Part shown: positions 17,387 to 27,872 of the stretch, one piece after another
Position numbering within the stretch: the stretch's first letter is position 1
Layout of the letters: the number at the start of each line of letters is the position of its first letter
NCBI RefSeq assembly: GCF_000621705.1
Contig: NZ_KK211332.1
Span: forward strand, 598,323 to 662,322
Source of the DNA: Prolixibacter bellariivorans ATCC BAA-1284
GTDB taxonomy: Bacteria; Bacteroidota; Bacteroidia; Bacteroidales; Prolixibacteraceae
Direction: 5' to 3'
DNA length: 64,000 bases
Notes under the pieces: model-generated
Seen by the model: only the letters and a program-made list of their open reading frames with translations
The model's database searches: none
Told to the model about the DNA's origin: nothing
Position numbers and translations under genes: made by a program

Positions 17387-19126
17387 TTATTCTTCAGCCG
17401 ACAATAAAATATCTGAAACAGAAGCACCTGAAGGAACCATTGGGAAAATATTATCTTCTTTTTCCACCAGAACATCCAACAAATAAGGACCGGGATGCTC
17501 AATCATTTCCTTCATGGCAACCTGCAATTCCTCGCGGGTTGTTACCTGCTTACCCGGAATTCCAAAGCCTTCAGCTATCTTCACGAAATTGGGATTCACC
17601 ATTTCGGTAAATGAATAACGGCGTTCGAAAAAGAGCTGCTGCCACTGCCGTACCATTCCCAGAAAATGATTATTCAGCACGACCACCTTCACAGGAAGAT
17701 GTTCCTGTGCAATGGTTCCCAGTTCCTGGATGGTCATCTGCAGTCCGCCGTCACCAACAAAAGCAACTACGTCTCTGTCGGGCGCACCAATTTTAGCACC
17801 AATGGCCGCTGGAAGTCCAAAGCCCATGGTTCCCAATCCCCCCGAACTGATGTGACTACGCGTTTGGGAAAATTTCGAATAACGGGCAGCAGCCATTTGA
17901 TTCTGACCCACATCGGCTACTACTACCGAATGATTATTGGTCAGTTCAGAAGACATCCGAACTACTTCTCCCATGGTCAGTCCCGCTTTCGCAGGAAAAA
18001 GATCTCTTTGGATGACCTGCTCCATTTCAATATCTGCTGCCTGGTGGAATTCGTTCACCCACTCTTTATGCTCCTGTTTTTTCACCAAACGGGTCAGCAT
18101 GCGCAGCGATTTCTTGGCATCGCCCAAAACGGCTACATCTGCTTTGATGATCTTATCGATCTCTGACGGATCTATTTCCAGATGAATCACTTTCGCCTGT
18201 CGGGCATATCGTTTCACATCGCCGGTTACCCGGTCGTCGAAACGCATCCCAACAGCAATCAATACATCGCATTCGTTTGTTTTGATGTTCGGGCCATAAT
18301 TCCCGTGCATCCCCAACATTCCGGTATGCAATTTATGATCGGAATCCAGCGCAGAAAGCCCAAGCAGCGTTCCAGCTGCCGGAATCCCGGCTTTTTCGAT
18401 GAATTCCTGCAATTCACGCTCGGCACCGGAAAGTATAACTCCCTGCCCGAAGAGCAGAAACGGCTTTTTGGCACCGTCAATCAGGTCTGCTGCAGTCTTC
18501 AGGCTCCCTTTATCAAGTGGATATTCAGGGACATAGCTTCTGATTTTCTCACAACGGGTGTACGAAAAATCGAACTTTCCGAATTGAGCATCCTTCGTCA
18601 AATCGAGAAGTACTGGTCCCGGACGGCCGCTACGTGCAATATAAAATGCCTGTGCGATAGCAGTTGGGATTTCTTCAGGAGTGGTAATTTGGTAGTTCCA
18701 CTTAGTTACCGGCATCGAAATACCCACAACATCTGACTCCTGGAACGCATCGGTTCCCAAAAGCGGCGATGCCACCTGACCTGTAATACACACCAACGGC
18801 GTGGAATCGATCATAGCATCGGCAATGCCCGTAATTAAGTTTGTAGCACCCGGTCCGGATGTGGCGAAACAAACACCAACTTTTCCCGTTACACGGGCGT
18901 ACCCCTGAGCAGCGTGAACAGCTCCCTGCTCATGCCTTGTCAAAATATGCCGTACCTGCTTGTCAAAATCGTACAACGCATCGTACACCGGCATAATTGC
19001 CCCTCCCGGGTAGCCAAATATGGTTTCAACTCCTTCTTCCAGCAACGAACGGATAACTGCTTCAGCTCCCGTCATCTGGATGGCTTCCTGTTTCATTTCC
19101 ATAAATTCTTTTGATGGTGCCGTCAT
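17387..19126 (-). CDS. ilvB: Acetolactate synthase large (catalytic) subunit
   Basis: A 579-residue thiamine-diphosphate enzyme that condenses two pyruvates, or pyruvate and 2-ketobutyrate. Domain order: N-terminal Pyr domain (GAEAVIRSLLEEGVETIFGYPGGAIMPVYD, with the cofactor-activating Glu in RHEQGAVHAAQGYAR); a central FAD/DHS-like domain; and a C-terminal PP domain with the Mg-ThDP motif GDGGLQMTIQELGTIAQ...NNHFLGMVRQWQ. It is second in the operon, 19 bases after ilvD. The first ATG was kept; ATGs at codons 9 and 11 are also possible. Confidence 0.96.
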   Translation of the reverse strand: MTAPSKEFMEMKQEAIQMTGAEAVIRSLLEEGVETIFGYPGGAIMPVYDALYDFDKQVRHILTRHEQGAVHAAQGYARVTGKVGVCFATSGPGATNLITGIADAMIDSTPLVCITGQVASPLLGTDAFQESDVVGISMPVTKWNYQITTPEEIPTAIAQAFYIARSGRPGPVLLDLTKDAQFGKFDFSYTRCEKIRSYVPEYPLDKGSLKTAADLIDGAKKPFLLFGQGVILSGAERELQEFIEKAGIPAAGTLLGLSALDSDHKLHTGMLGMHGNYGPNIKTNECDVLIAVGMRFDDRVTGDVKRYARQAKVIHLEIDPSEIDKIIKADVAVLGDAKKSLRMLTRLVKKQEHKEWVNEFHQAADIEMEQVIQRDLFPAKAGLTMGEVVRMSSELTNNHSVVVADVGQNQMAAARYSKFSQTRSHISSGGLGTMGFGLPAAIGAKIGAPDRDVVAFVGDGGLQMTIQELGTIAQEHLPVKVVVLNNHFLGMVRQWQQLFFERRYSFTEMVNPNFVKIAEGFGIPGKQVTTREELQVAMKEMIEHPGPYLLDVLVEKEDNIFPMVPSGASVSDILLSAEE

Positions 19127-19145
19127 GGCTATCTGGATTTAGTTG

Positions 19146-20978
19146 TTAATCAATTAATCTTACTGCTCCTTCGTCAGCTGACGAAACAAGACTTGCATAA
19201 GCTTTCAGTGCCCGGCTGACCTGCCGGTCACGATCTTTCGGAGTATAGGCCTGAGCTCCCCGCGCTTCCTCTTCAGTACGGCGTTTGGTAAGCTCTTCCT
19301 CTGAGACCATTAATTCAATCCGGCGGGCCGGAATATCTATTTCAATGGGATCTCCATCCCGAACCAGTGCGATTTCACCACCGCCAGCGGCTTCAGGTGA
19401 CACATGTCCTATGGATAACCCGGAAGTTCCTCCGGAAAAACGACCGTCGGTCACCAAAGCACATTGTTTGTCTAGTCGAACTGATTTCAGGTATGAAGTT
19501 GGGTAAAGCATTTCCTGCATTCCCGGACCACCTTTGGGGCCTTCGTACCGGATAATGACCACATCGCCGGCCTGGACCGCATCGCCAAGAATTCCGCGAA
19601 TAGCGTCATCCTGCGATTCAAAGACCCGGGCCGTTCCCTTGAATTGAAAAACCGAAGGATCAACTCCTGCAGTTTTAATGATACATCCTTTTCTGGCTAA
19701 ATTTCCAAACAATACAGCCAGTCCGCCTTCTTTGGTATAGGCATGTTCCAAATCACGGACGCAGCCTTCTTCCCGATCCAAATCGAGTTTTCCGTAGTGC
19801 ATTTGTTGTGACCCCATCACCAGGTTGCGACCAATGTTTCCGGGGGCAGCAGAATAAAGTTCTCTGGCTTCGGCAACTGCCGTGTCACGCAAAACGTCCC
19901 ACTTATCGATGGCTTCACCCAACGTATTATCGGATACCCGGCTGACCGAACGGTTCAGCAAACCACCGCGATCCAATTCGCCAAGAATTCCCAGAATACC
20001 TCCCGCACGGTTCACATCCTGAATATGATAGTGCGAGTTGGGGGCGACTTTGCAAACGCAAGGAACTCTCCTCGAAAGTTCATCCATGTCTTTCATCGTG
20101 AAATCAACTCCAGCTTCACGGGCAATTGCCAGCAAGTGCAACACCGTGTTGGTTGAACCGCCCATCGCAATGTCAAGAGTCATCGCATTCATGAAAGCTT
20201 CACGGGTACCAATATTTCGGGGCAATACTTCTTCATTGCCATTTTGGTAATAATCGTAAGTGATATCGACAATCGCTTTCGCTCCTTTAATGAACAAATC
20301 TTTCCGGCGGGCATGCGTTGCCACTACGGTTCCGTTTCCCGGAAGGGAAAGTCCCAATGCCTCTGTCAGACAGTTCATCGAATTGGCAGTGAACATTCCT
20401 GAACAGGAACCACATGTAGGACAAGCATTTTGCTCCACATCGAGCAGTACGCTGTCGCTCACCGAATCGTCGGCAGCCATTACCATCGCATCAACCAGGT
20501 CGAACTGGCGGCCTTGCGCCTCGCCGGCTTCCATGGGACCACCAGATACAAAAATGGCCGGAATGTTCAAACGCATTGCGGCCATTAACATCCCGGGAGT
20601 GATTTTATCACAATTGGAGATGCAGATCATCGCGTCCGCCTTGTGCGCATTAACCATGTACTCAACACTATCGGCGATTATCTCGCGCGACGGCAATGAA
20701 TACAACATTCCATCATGTCCCATGGCTATCCCATCGTCAACTGCAATGGTGTTGAATTCTGCAGCGAAGCAGCCCAATTTTTCAATCTCTTTCTTTACCA
20801 TTTGCCCTACGTCATGCAAATGAGCGTGTCCGGGCACAAACTGGGTGAATGAGTTGACAACGGCAATCAGCGGTTTGCCAAAGTGCTCCTCTTTCATCCC
20901 ATTTGCTCTCCACAGGCTTCGGGCACCTGCCATACGACGCCCGCGGGTTGTTGTTTCGCTTCTCAGTTTTTTTTCCAT
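19146..20978 (-). CDS. ilvD: Dihydroxy-acid dehydratase
   Basis: A 610-residue Fe-S dehydratase that makes 2-keto acids for valine, leucine and isoleucine. Motifs: [15 protein letters not shown] at the start; iron-sulfur cysteines in [12 protein letters not shown] and [38 protein letters not shown] near the C terminus. The ATG at 20978 gives the family-typical [19 protein letters not shown] longer reading from a TTG at 21050 runs through the attenuator hairpin and is rejected. It is the first structural gene of the operon, 85 bases after the leader-peptide stop. Confidence 0.97.
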   Translation of the reverse strand: MEKKLRSETTTRGRRMAGARSLWRANGMKEEHFGKPLIAVVNSFTQFVPGHAHLHDVGQMVKKEIEKLGCFAAEFNTIAVDDGIAMGHDGMLYSLPSREIIADSVEYMVNAHKADAMICISNCDKITPGMLMAAMRLNIPAIFVSGGPMEAGEAQGRQFDLVDAMVMAADDSVSDSVLLDVEQNACPTCGSCSGMFTANSMNCLTEALGLSLPGNGTVVATHARRKDLFIKGAKAIVDITYDYYQNGNEEVLPRNIGTREAFMNAMTLDIAMGGSTNTVLHLLAIAREAGVDFTMKDMDELSRRVPCVCKVAPNSHYHIQDVNRAGGILGILGELDRGGLLNRSVSRVSDNTLGEAIDKWDVLRDTAVAEARELYSAAPGNIGRNLVMGSQQMHYGKLDLDREEGCVRDLEHAYTKEGGLAVLFGNLARKGCIIKTAGVDPSVFQFKGTARVFESQDDAIRGILGDAVQAGDVVIIRYEGPKGGPGMQEMLYPTSYLKSVRLDKQCALVTDGRFSGGTSGLSIGHVSPEAAGGGEIALVRDGDPIEIDIPARRIELMVSEEELTKRRTEEEARGAQAYTPKDRDRQVSRALKAYASLVSSADEGAVRLID

Positions 20979-20994
20979 GCCTGGATTTACGTTT

Positions 20995-21030
20995 AAAAAA
21001 AAGCCTTTCTCGTTTTCTTGAGAAAGGCTT
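20995..21030 (-). terminator. Attenuator terminator upstream of ilvD
   Basis: On the minus-strand RNA, AAGCCTTTCTC (21030-21020) pairs perfectly with GAGAAAGGCTT (21011-21001) around an 8-base loop and runs straight into U8 (21002-20995). It ends 16 bases before the ilvD start codon, so it can only act as a premature, regulated terminator. Confidence 0.9.
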
Positions 21031-21108
21031 GTTCGTTTTGATGTATGCAATAGTCAACCTTTCTCAACCGGTATAGACGAGAATAATAATGACCACGAGA
21101 AGAAGGTT
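21018..21108 (-). promoter_or_regulatory. Attenuator RNA: anti-antiterminator and antiterminator segments
   Basis: Segment 1 (AACCTTCTTCTC, 21108-21097) is leader codons 8-11 and can pair with segment 2 (GAGAAAGGTT, 21065-21056) with a 2-base bulge. Segment 2 begins at the leader stop codon. With the two preceding bases it reads TTGAGAAAGG (21067-21058), exactly complementary to CCTTTCTCAA (21027-21018), the 5' arm of the terminator (segment 3). The 1:2, 2:3 and 3:4 helices are mutually exclusive, as in classical amino-acid attenuators. A ribosome stalled on the Leu/Val/Ile codons frees segment 2 (readthrough); one reaching the stop codon covers it (termination). Confidence 0.85.
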
Positions 21109-21129
21109 ATCTACTATTTTACGCATCAT
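21064..21129 (-). CDS. ilv operon leader peptide (attenuator)
   Basis: A 21-codon reading frame between the ilv promoter and ilvD, too short for standard gene calling. It starts ATG-ATG (21129), carries the run Leu-Leu-Leu-Val-Val-Ile-Ile-Ile-Leu-Val at codons 9-18 and ends with TGA (21066-21064). In total, 12 of 21 residues are Ile, Leu or Val, the three end products of the downstream operon. The stop codon overlaps the antiterminator segment, and the Leu codons form the competing segment. This matches the design of enterobacterial ilv leaders but shares no evident sequence with them. The peptide itself is expected to have no function beyond sensing charged tRNA. Confidence 0.88.
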   Translation of the reverse strand: MMRKIVDNLLLVVIIILVYTG

Positions 21130-21160
21130 ATCTAATTTTTTTCTTTATAAGCTGCAAGAA

Positions 21161-21184
21161 AACCATTCCCAGAGAGAATGGTTG
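21161..21184 (-). other. Hairpin upstream of the ilv leader peptide
   Basis: An 8-bp inverted repeat (AACCATTC at 21161-21168, GAATGGTT at 21177-21184) lies in the 5' leader, followed by TTCTT in the RNA. It may protect the 5' end or be a weak pause site. Confidence 0.4.
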
Positions 21185-21264
21185 TCATGGGGTTGATTAC
21201 AAAAATACCGCTCAATGTCCGCAATAAATTTCCTTAATCAATTATCGCTTATGAACTACAAAGG

Positions 21265-21294
21265 CAAATGTAGAAATAAATACAAAAAGACAAA
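21265..21294 (-). promoter_or_regulatory. ilv-leu operon promoter
   Basis: On the minus strand, TTTG (21294-21291), an 18-base spacer and TACATTTG (21272-21265) match the Bacteroidetes housekeeping consensus TTTG-N19-TAnnTTTG. Transcription would start near 21258, giving a leader of about 280 bases before ilvD. Confidence 0.75.
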
Positions 21295-21464
21295 ACGAAA
21301 ATGTAAGTATTTACGCCGATTTAATAAATAATTAAAAGTAAAATTAACATTGAAGTATGAAACAGAAGGATCTAATTCTAACAAACCACATTTTTGTTCG
21401 AAAAATCAAACCTTCACAATCTCCTGTAAATCTCAAACTTACGACAGTGCTAATTAGAATTAGT

Positions 21465-22886
21465 CTAATAAAAAGTAAGCAACCATGGCTCTAATTTCTT
21501 CCCCATTTTATAAGACGAACCTGAGAAATTATTTACAATTACTGCAAAAAATAATTGGTGACCGTTACGATTTGTAAATTCACCGGCAAAACTTCTCACC
21601 CGTTCCATCGAACCTGTTTTGGCCCGTAACTTCCCATCAAGCGGAGTTCCCTGAAAGAAGTATTGCAATGTACCATCTTCGCCAGCAAGCGGAAGAGAAT
21701 CAAAAAATATCTCATCGCCCGGGACCCGGTACATATTCAACATCACCTCAACCAAAGTTTTTGTACAGATGGCATTCGACCGGGAAAGTCCACTTCCATC
21801 AGTCTGGTAGAATCCCTGCAAATCGATTCCCCGATCCATCCAGTATGACTTAATTGCTTTCAGGCCTTCGTCCAAAGTCGGCTTTCCGAATACCTTTCGC
21901 CCAATTTCCCGAAGGAGATGCTCAGCAAACAAATTCACACTTTCGTGATTCGTTACGTCAATGATGTTTTGCAACGTTGGAGACTCCTGCACTGCCATCT
22001 GATGGAAATCACCATCCACGCTCGTAAAACTGGCTTTTGCCTCACCGGTAATTTCGATTCCTAAGTTATTTATCACTTTTCGTAACGAATCGGCAGCTTC
22101 GAGTGGAGGATTAGGCATCGCGCCTTTTACCACAAAATCATTCTTCCCTTTCGGAATTGCTCCCATGACCATCTGTTGTTGTGCATAAGGTGCACCATAT
22201 ACATACGATTGGTCACTTTTTTCATCCGACGATACGACTCGATTATCCAACGTAAAACCGGGAGTTTTCGGCTGGACCTTAATTACGTTGGTTTGTTTTC
22301 CAGCTTCAGCCGGCGATTGAAAATGAATCCGGTACATATTATCGGCAAACGTAAGGCCATAAACACCCGCACCATAATAATTCCCCATATCTTCCCAAAT
22401 CCAGCCACCGGGAATAGCCGTATCATCAAGTGCCGATGCATCACCAATAATATCACCATCCACCTGTTTTATCCCGAGTTGCTTTAATTGATACGCCCAT
22501 TGTTCAAATACGCCAAGGTAATCCATCGGAAAATATTCCGAGTAAAAAGCGGGGTCTGCCCCTCCTTTGATAATCAAATCTCCTTTTAAAGTACCTGTCT
22601 TATGGTCTATCTTTCCAGTATAACCAAACCGGGTTTTAAACCGAAAGTCAGGTCCAAGCAAACGCATAGCCGTTGCCGTGGTCACCAATTTTAACACCGA
22701 TGCTGGCGTCAGACTTTTTTGAGGAGACTGAGCGACTACCTGCCCCATTGTGGCATCATACACATAGAAACTGTACTCAGCCGTTTGCAACTCCGGCAAA
22801 TCAGGTAATGTTGAAAGGGTATCTGATTGTGATTTTACTTGCGATGAGACGAAGAGAAGGAATAATGCGATAAATATTCTGTTCAT
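21465..22886 (-). CDS. dacB: D-alanyl-D-alanine carboxypeptidase/endopeptidase (PBP4 family)
   Basis: A 473-residue periplasmic class C penicillin-binding protein that trims or cleaves peptidoglycan cross-links. A signal peptide (about residues 1-19, ending VKSQ) precedes the SxxK nucleophile motif at Ser63-Val-Leu-Lys66 in LTPASVLKLVT. The second motif lies in TDGSGLSRSNAICT and the third, KTG, in LRAKTGSMERV. A long insertion between the SxxK and second motifs is typical of PBP4/DacB. The gene ends 88 bases after the start side of the patatin gene, so the two may share a transcript. Confidence 0.94.
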   Translation of the reverse strand: MNRIFIALFLLFVSSQVKSQSDTLSTLPDLPELQTAEYSFYVYDATMGQVVAQSPQKSLTPASVLKLVTTATAMRLLGPDFRFKTRFGYTGKIDHKTGTLKGDLIIKGGADPAFYSEYFPMDYLGVFEQWAYQLKQLGIKQVDGDIIGDASALDDTAIPGGWIWEDMGNYYGAGVYGLTFADNMYRIHFQSPAEAGKQTNVIKVQPKTPGFTLDNRVVSSDEKSDQSYVYGAPYAQQQMVMGAIPKGKNDFVVKGAMPNPPLEAADSLRKVINNLGIEITGEAKASFTSVDGDFHQMAVQESPTLQNIIDVTNHESVNLFAEHLLREIGRKVFGKPTLDEGLKAIKSYWMDRGIDLQGFYQTDGSGLSRSNAICTKTLVEVMLNMYRVPGDEIFFDSLPLAGEDGTLQYFFQGTPLDGKLRAKTGSMERVRSFAGEFTNRNGHQLFFAVIVNNFSGSSYKMGKKLEPWLLTFY

Positions 22887-22973
22887 GAGAAAACATAATT
22901 TTGCTGATTGCAGAAAAATTCAGGCCTGCAATCATATAAATAAGACAAAGATTGATCAACGAAAATGGCCAAA

Positions 22974-25166
22974 CTAAAACCAATATCCAAGAGACAAAAA
23001 GACAGAAGGCTCCTTCGATATATTCGAACTACTTATCATTAACTCTACGGGGCCTACCATACTATCATACGAGGCAGTCACGCCACCGCCAGCCAACACA
23101 TCTCCTTTGGACAAAAAGTCGTTATCGTCACCATAGAACCCAAGGTTCGTATTAAGTGTCAGGTAAATGTTTTCCCAAAAACGAAAACGAAAGTCCATTT
23201 CGCCTACAGCAACGTTACGGGTCATCATCTCCATCCGTCTGAGTCCGATAAAAGGGACCTGTGCATTCAAATAGTCAGTCTGCTCCACTCCTCCCACAAA
23301 GGTTTTATAATATATTGGCTCCCCCGAACCAACAATAATTCGCCCTTTAACAGAGGGTAGAATTGTGAATCGGGACCCAAAAGATTTCGCCAACTGGATA
23401 CTTAATTTTACCGGCATAAACGGATTGCTCTCGTTAAACAGCCAGCCATTATCCGTCACTATTTTCGCCTCTCCCAGAAATTTCCAACCGACTGTCGGGA
23501 AATAAGCCCGATTCATTTGATCCAGATCAATCTGTGCATAGTAATTTAAAAGTGTTTGGTTATTCAAATCAATATCCGACGGTATTGAACCAATCACCGA
23601 CTCAACATTGAAATGCTCCACCTCAGCGCCGAGCGAAATCCGGAAAGCATCAAAATAAACCGAGTGAGTTGCCAGCTGTCCTTTATATAATTGTAGGTTG
23701 ACCAATGATGACTTGTCGCCGTTTGTGTATTGAGAAATGGTTTCATCATGAATACTAGCTCCGACAAAAAGGCCTGGTTTCCAACCATTATCAATGGTGT
23801 ATCGTACAGCAAATGCAGGATTTGTTGCCAGAATTGCATCCATCGACAGCTTTGCTCCGGTTTTCCGGCTATTTTTAAATGTTGTATTTATCAACAATGC
23901 AGCCTTCCGATCGGTATCGTAGTGAATTCCCAGATTTAACCGATCATGGATCCGCTCTTTCACTGTCAAATGGAGTGTTTTGTTTTCGTCCCCCAACAAA
24001 CGATAACGAACAAAATCAAAATTCCCGGAACCATAAATTCGTTTGATACCCTCACGTAACTGACGAACAGTCATCACCTGCGGAGGCTCAAGATCCAGCA
24101 GTCCCAGAAAATAATTCAATCCCTGGCTCTTGGCACCGTCAACCGTCACTCGCTCGATAATCAGTTTGCGGTCTAAATTTGGTATCGCCTCCGGTTTGAT
24201 GGGATTAGGTTTTAAATGCAATGAATCCCTTAATTTGATCAGTTGTGGCAGTACTTTTCGGGCAGCCGCTTCACCTCTTTTAATCAGCTCATCAGCCGAA
24301 GCAGCATCAAAACTCGAAGCTGAAAAACCTGAAATATCTGGTTTTATGTAATAATCAACCAGCTTCCTGTTTTCTTTAGATTTCTGATATGACATCAGGT
24401 TAATCATCTGATTCACCACATCCGGAATCGATTGCAACTCTTTTCTATCGCGCAGGCCATACTGAATATCAACGCCAATGATGATGTCCGCCCCCATCTC
24501 TTTACATCGGTCAACCGGAAAATTGTTGATAATACCTCCATCCACTAAAAGCCGCCCATCCACATCCGCAGCTGAAAAGGCTGTTGGAACAGACATACTT
24601 GCCCGAATGGCCAGCGGAAGATACCCATGCTTCAATACAACCTCTTTCCCGGTTTCAATATCAGCTGCCACACAAAGAAAAGAGCGCGGCAGTTTAGAAA
24701 AGTCGGTTACATTTTGGTAATCGAGTGCCAGATAGGAAAAGAGATCCTGTACGTTTTGTCCGTTCAATGCACCACTAGGCAGACTAATTCGTTTAGAGCG
24801 TATGGGAAAACTTAAATTATAGCGATCCAGTTCATGTTTATCAAAAACCGGGATATATCGTCTATCGACCTGATCACTCAATAATGTAGCCCAATCCTGA
24901 CTCTTGACAATTTTCTCCAGCGTGTCGGCATCATACCCCATCGCATAAAATCCCCCAACGATGCTTCCGATACTGGTACCGGCCACATAATCAATTGGAA
25001 TACCGGCTTCCTCCAAAACCTTCAATACGCCAACATGAGCAAAGCCTTTGGCACCACCTCCACTCAACACCAATCCGATTTTGGGCCGGTGCTTTGTTTC
25101 CTGGGCGCGAAGCGAATACCCAATGAAAATTAAAAGGATAAAAAGCAAGATTTGTCTTCTTTTCAT
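22974..25166 (-). CDS. Patatin-like phospholipase with C-terminal outer-membrane barrel
   Basis: A 730-residue fusion. After a signal peptide (about 1-22, ending LRAQ) comes a patatin domain (about residues 30-230). It has oxyanion loop GLVLSGGGAKGFAHVG, nucleophile motif GTSIGS, and the dyad Asp in LLVDGGIINNFP. Residues about 330-400 look like a POTRA module (LIIERVTVDGAKSQGLNYFLG...IKRIYGSGNFDFVRY). The remainder is an Omp85/BamA-like barrel ending in an aromatic residue (LSLGYWF). This layout is that of type Vd-like (PlpD-style) surface lipases and their Bacteroidetes relatives. It probably acts on phospholipids at the cell surface. It lies upstream of dacB. Confidence 0.9.
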   Translation of the reverse strand: MKRRQILLFILLIFIGYSLRAQETKHRPKIGLVLSGGGAKGFAHVGVLKVLEEAGIPIDYVAGTSIGSIVGGFYAMGYDADTLEKIVKSQDWATLLSDQVDRRYIPVFDKHELDRYNLSFPIRSKRISLPSGALNGQNVQDLFSYLALDYQNVTDFSKLPRSFLCVAADIETGKEVVLKHGYLPLAIRASMSVPTAFSAADVDGRLLVDGGIINNFPVDRCKEMGADIIIGVDIQYGLRDRKELQSIPDVVNQMINLMSYQKSKENRKLVDYYIKPDISGFSASSFDAASADELIKRGEAAARKVLPQLIKLRDSLHLKPNPIKPEAIPNLDRKLIIERVTVDGAKSQGLNYFLGLLDLEPPQVMTVRQLREGIKRIYGSGNFDFVRYRLLGDENKTLHLTVKERIHDRLNLGIHYDTDRKAALLINTTFKNSRKTGAKLSMDAILATNPAFAVRYTIDNGWKPGLFVGASIHDETISQYTNGDKSSLVNLQLYKGQLATHSVYFDAFRISLGAEVEHFNVESVIGSIPSDIDLNNQTLLNYYAQIDLDQMNRAYFPTVGWKFLGEAKIVTDNGWLFNESNPFMPVKLSIQLAKSFGSRFTILPSVKGRIIVGSGEPIYYKTFVGGVEQTDYLNAQVPFIGLRRMEMMTRNVAVGEMDFRFRFWENIYLTLNTNLGFYGDDNDFLSKGDVLAGGGVTASYDSMVGPVELMISSSNISKEPSVFLSLGYWF

Positions 25167-25394
25167 GCTCGGTTTAGTCTGTCGGAGAATTATCTTCCCC
25201 CGGATAACGTATTTTTCAAATAAGGATTGACGAAGCTTTTGAATGGTTTAAGATAATTCTTTTCATGACTTGTTTTATTACTTTTACAGATGATTATTGT
25301 TATATAAATGTAAAATTGTTAGGACAGGAATGGATAGAAGTGACGGATTACTCTGATCCTAATCACCTTAATTCCATTCACCGAAAGTATTGTT

Positions 25395-25775
25395 ATGTGG
25401 AAAGAAGCACTAATTGTAGGTTTGGGAGGAGGTTTGGGGAGTATATCCCGTTTTCTTTCGCAAAAAGGCGTAGAGAGATTCATGGATAGTTCATTTCCGA
25501 TGGGAACATTCGTTGTAAACGTTGTGGGTAGCCTCATCATTGGAATCGTATATGAAATGGCCAGCCGGGGTAACCTGTTAACGCCTGAAGCCCGACTGTT
25601 TCTCGCAGTCGGTTTTTGCGGTGGCTTTACTACTTTCTCATCATTTGCCTATAACAACCTGACACTGATCAACGAAAGACTTTGGCAGTTCCTCTTCCTG
25701 AATGTAGGCGGAAGCCTGTTTGCCGGAATAGTGGCCGTTTATTTGGGAATTGTTCTGGTCCGATTTATTTTCTGA
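25395..25775 (+). CDS. crcB: CrcB/Fluc-family fluoride exporter
   Basis: A 126-residue, four-helix inner-membrane protein of the Fluc family, which works as a dual-topology dimer to expel fluoride. Landmarks: GGGLGSISRFLSQKGVER in helix 1; PMGTFVVNVVGSLIIGIVYE with the conserved Asn; GFCGGFTTFSSFAYNN, the central TFSSF break with the phenylalanine box; and VGGSLFAGIVAVYLG as helix 4. A DUF190 gene follows after 38 bases. No fluoride riboswitch is recognisable in the 228 bases upstream. Confidence 0.95.
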   Translation: MWKEALIVGLGGGLGSISRFLSQKGVERFMDSSFPMGTFVVNVVGSLIIGIVYEMASRGNLLTPEARLFLAVGFCGGFTTFSSFAYNNLTLINERLWQFLFLNVGGSLFAGIVAVYLGIVLVRFIF

Positions 25776-25813
25776 TTATTCAGATTTTTAGTTAAACCGA
25801 AAAATTTAACCGT

Positions 25814-26179
25814 ATGCAACTGCACGGAAAAGCGATCAATCTCCGCATTCAATGTGGTGAAACCGATAAATACGAAAGTCAACCCTTATACGAAGCCATT
25901 GTGTATGCTGCCCGAAAAGAGGGCATGGCGGGTGCCACAGTCTTCCGCGGCATCATGTCGTTTGGTCCCAGTCACTCCATTCATACCATCAAAATATTCG
26001 CGCTGGGTGGCGATCTTCCCGTTTTAATTGATATTACTGATACCAGAGAACGGGTGAACAATTTTATCCCAATCGTAGAAGAGATGATGGAAAAGTCAGG
26101 TAAGGGCGGCTTGATAACCACTCAGGAGGTGGAAGTGCATCGTTACCTTCCCGGAAAAAAGCACCGAAAAGAAGAGTAA
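25814..26179 (+). CDS. DUF190 (PII-like) protein
   Basis: A 121-residue cytoplasmic protein of the DUF190 family, which has a ferredoxin-like, PII-related fold. Recognisable stretches: YEAIVYAARKEGMAGATVFRG, the characteristic helix-strand with the RG turn; SFGPSHSIHT; LPVLIDITDTRERV; and FIPIVEEMM. DUF190 genes often neighbour crcB, as here (38-base gap), suggesting a regulatory or accessory role in fluoride export, but the function is unproven. Confidence 0.88.
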   Translation: MQLHGKAINLRIQCGETDKYESQPLYEAIVYAARKEGMAGATVFRGIMSFGPSHSIHTIKIFALGGDLPVLIDITDTRERVNNFIPIVEEMMEKSGKGGLITTQEVEVHRYLPGKKHRKEE

Positions 26180-26317
26180 GCGGATAGTCGATTTATATCT
26201 ATTTTTCTATATATCGAAATACCCTAATTCTGACATAACGAATTTTGAAAATGCCAATAAATTAAGGCAATTCCATTCTTTATTAACTTAATCTCAATTT
26301 TCATTTCCGGTCGATAA

Positions 26318-27739
<1,422 letters not shown>

Positions 27740-27764
27740 TCTTAACAGGATTTTATCATACACG

Positions 27765-27794
27765 AACCTCGCCTGAAAAGGCGGGGTTTTTTTT
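27765..27794 (+). terminator. Terminator after eno
   Basis: AACCTCGCC (27765-27773) pairs with GGCGGGGTT (27780-27788; one G-U pair), followed by a T-run to 27794. Confidence 0.88.
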
Positions 27795-27872
27795 ATGGTA
27801 TTGAATAGGAATTTGACCAATTCTACTGTTATATATTCTGAAATTTACTCACCACAATAAAATAGAAAGACC

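Larger units (their letters stand above)
21130..21464. other. Intergenic region: ilv promoter side and dacB 3' flank
   Basis: About 335 bases between the ilv leader peptide and the PBP4 gene. It contains the 5' part of the ilv leader RNA, its promoter and AT-rich sequence. No further gene is visible. Confidence 0.6.

Noticed and set aside
17666-18166. Plus-strand ORF of 166 codons inside ilvB
   Set aside because: It is a shadow of a well-conserved gene on the other strand.
20260-20823. Plus-strand ORF of 187 codons inside ilvD
   Set aside because: It is a shadow of a well-conserved gene on the other strand.
20979-21050. N-terminal extension of ilvD from a TTG at 21050
   Set aside because: It would translate through the attenuator hairpin and U-run; the ATG at 20978 gives the normal family start.
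25167-25394. Fluoride riboswitch upstream of crcB
   Set aside because: I could not find the conserved core; nothing in the segment supports it by eye.
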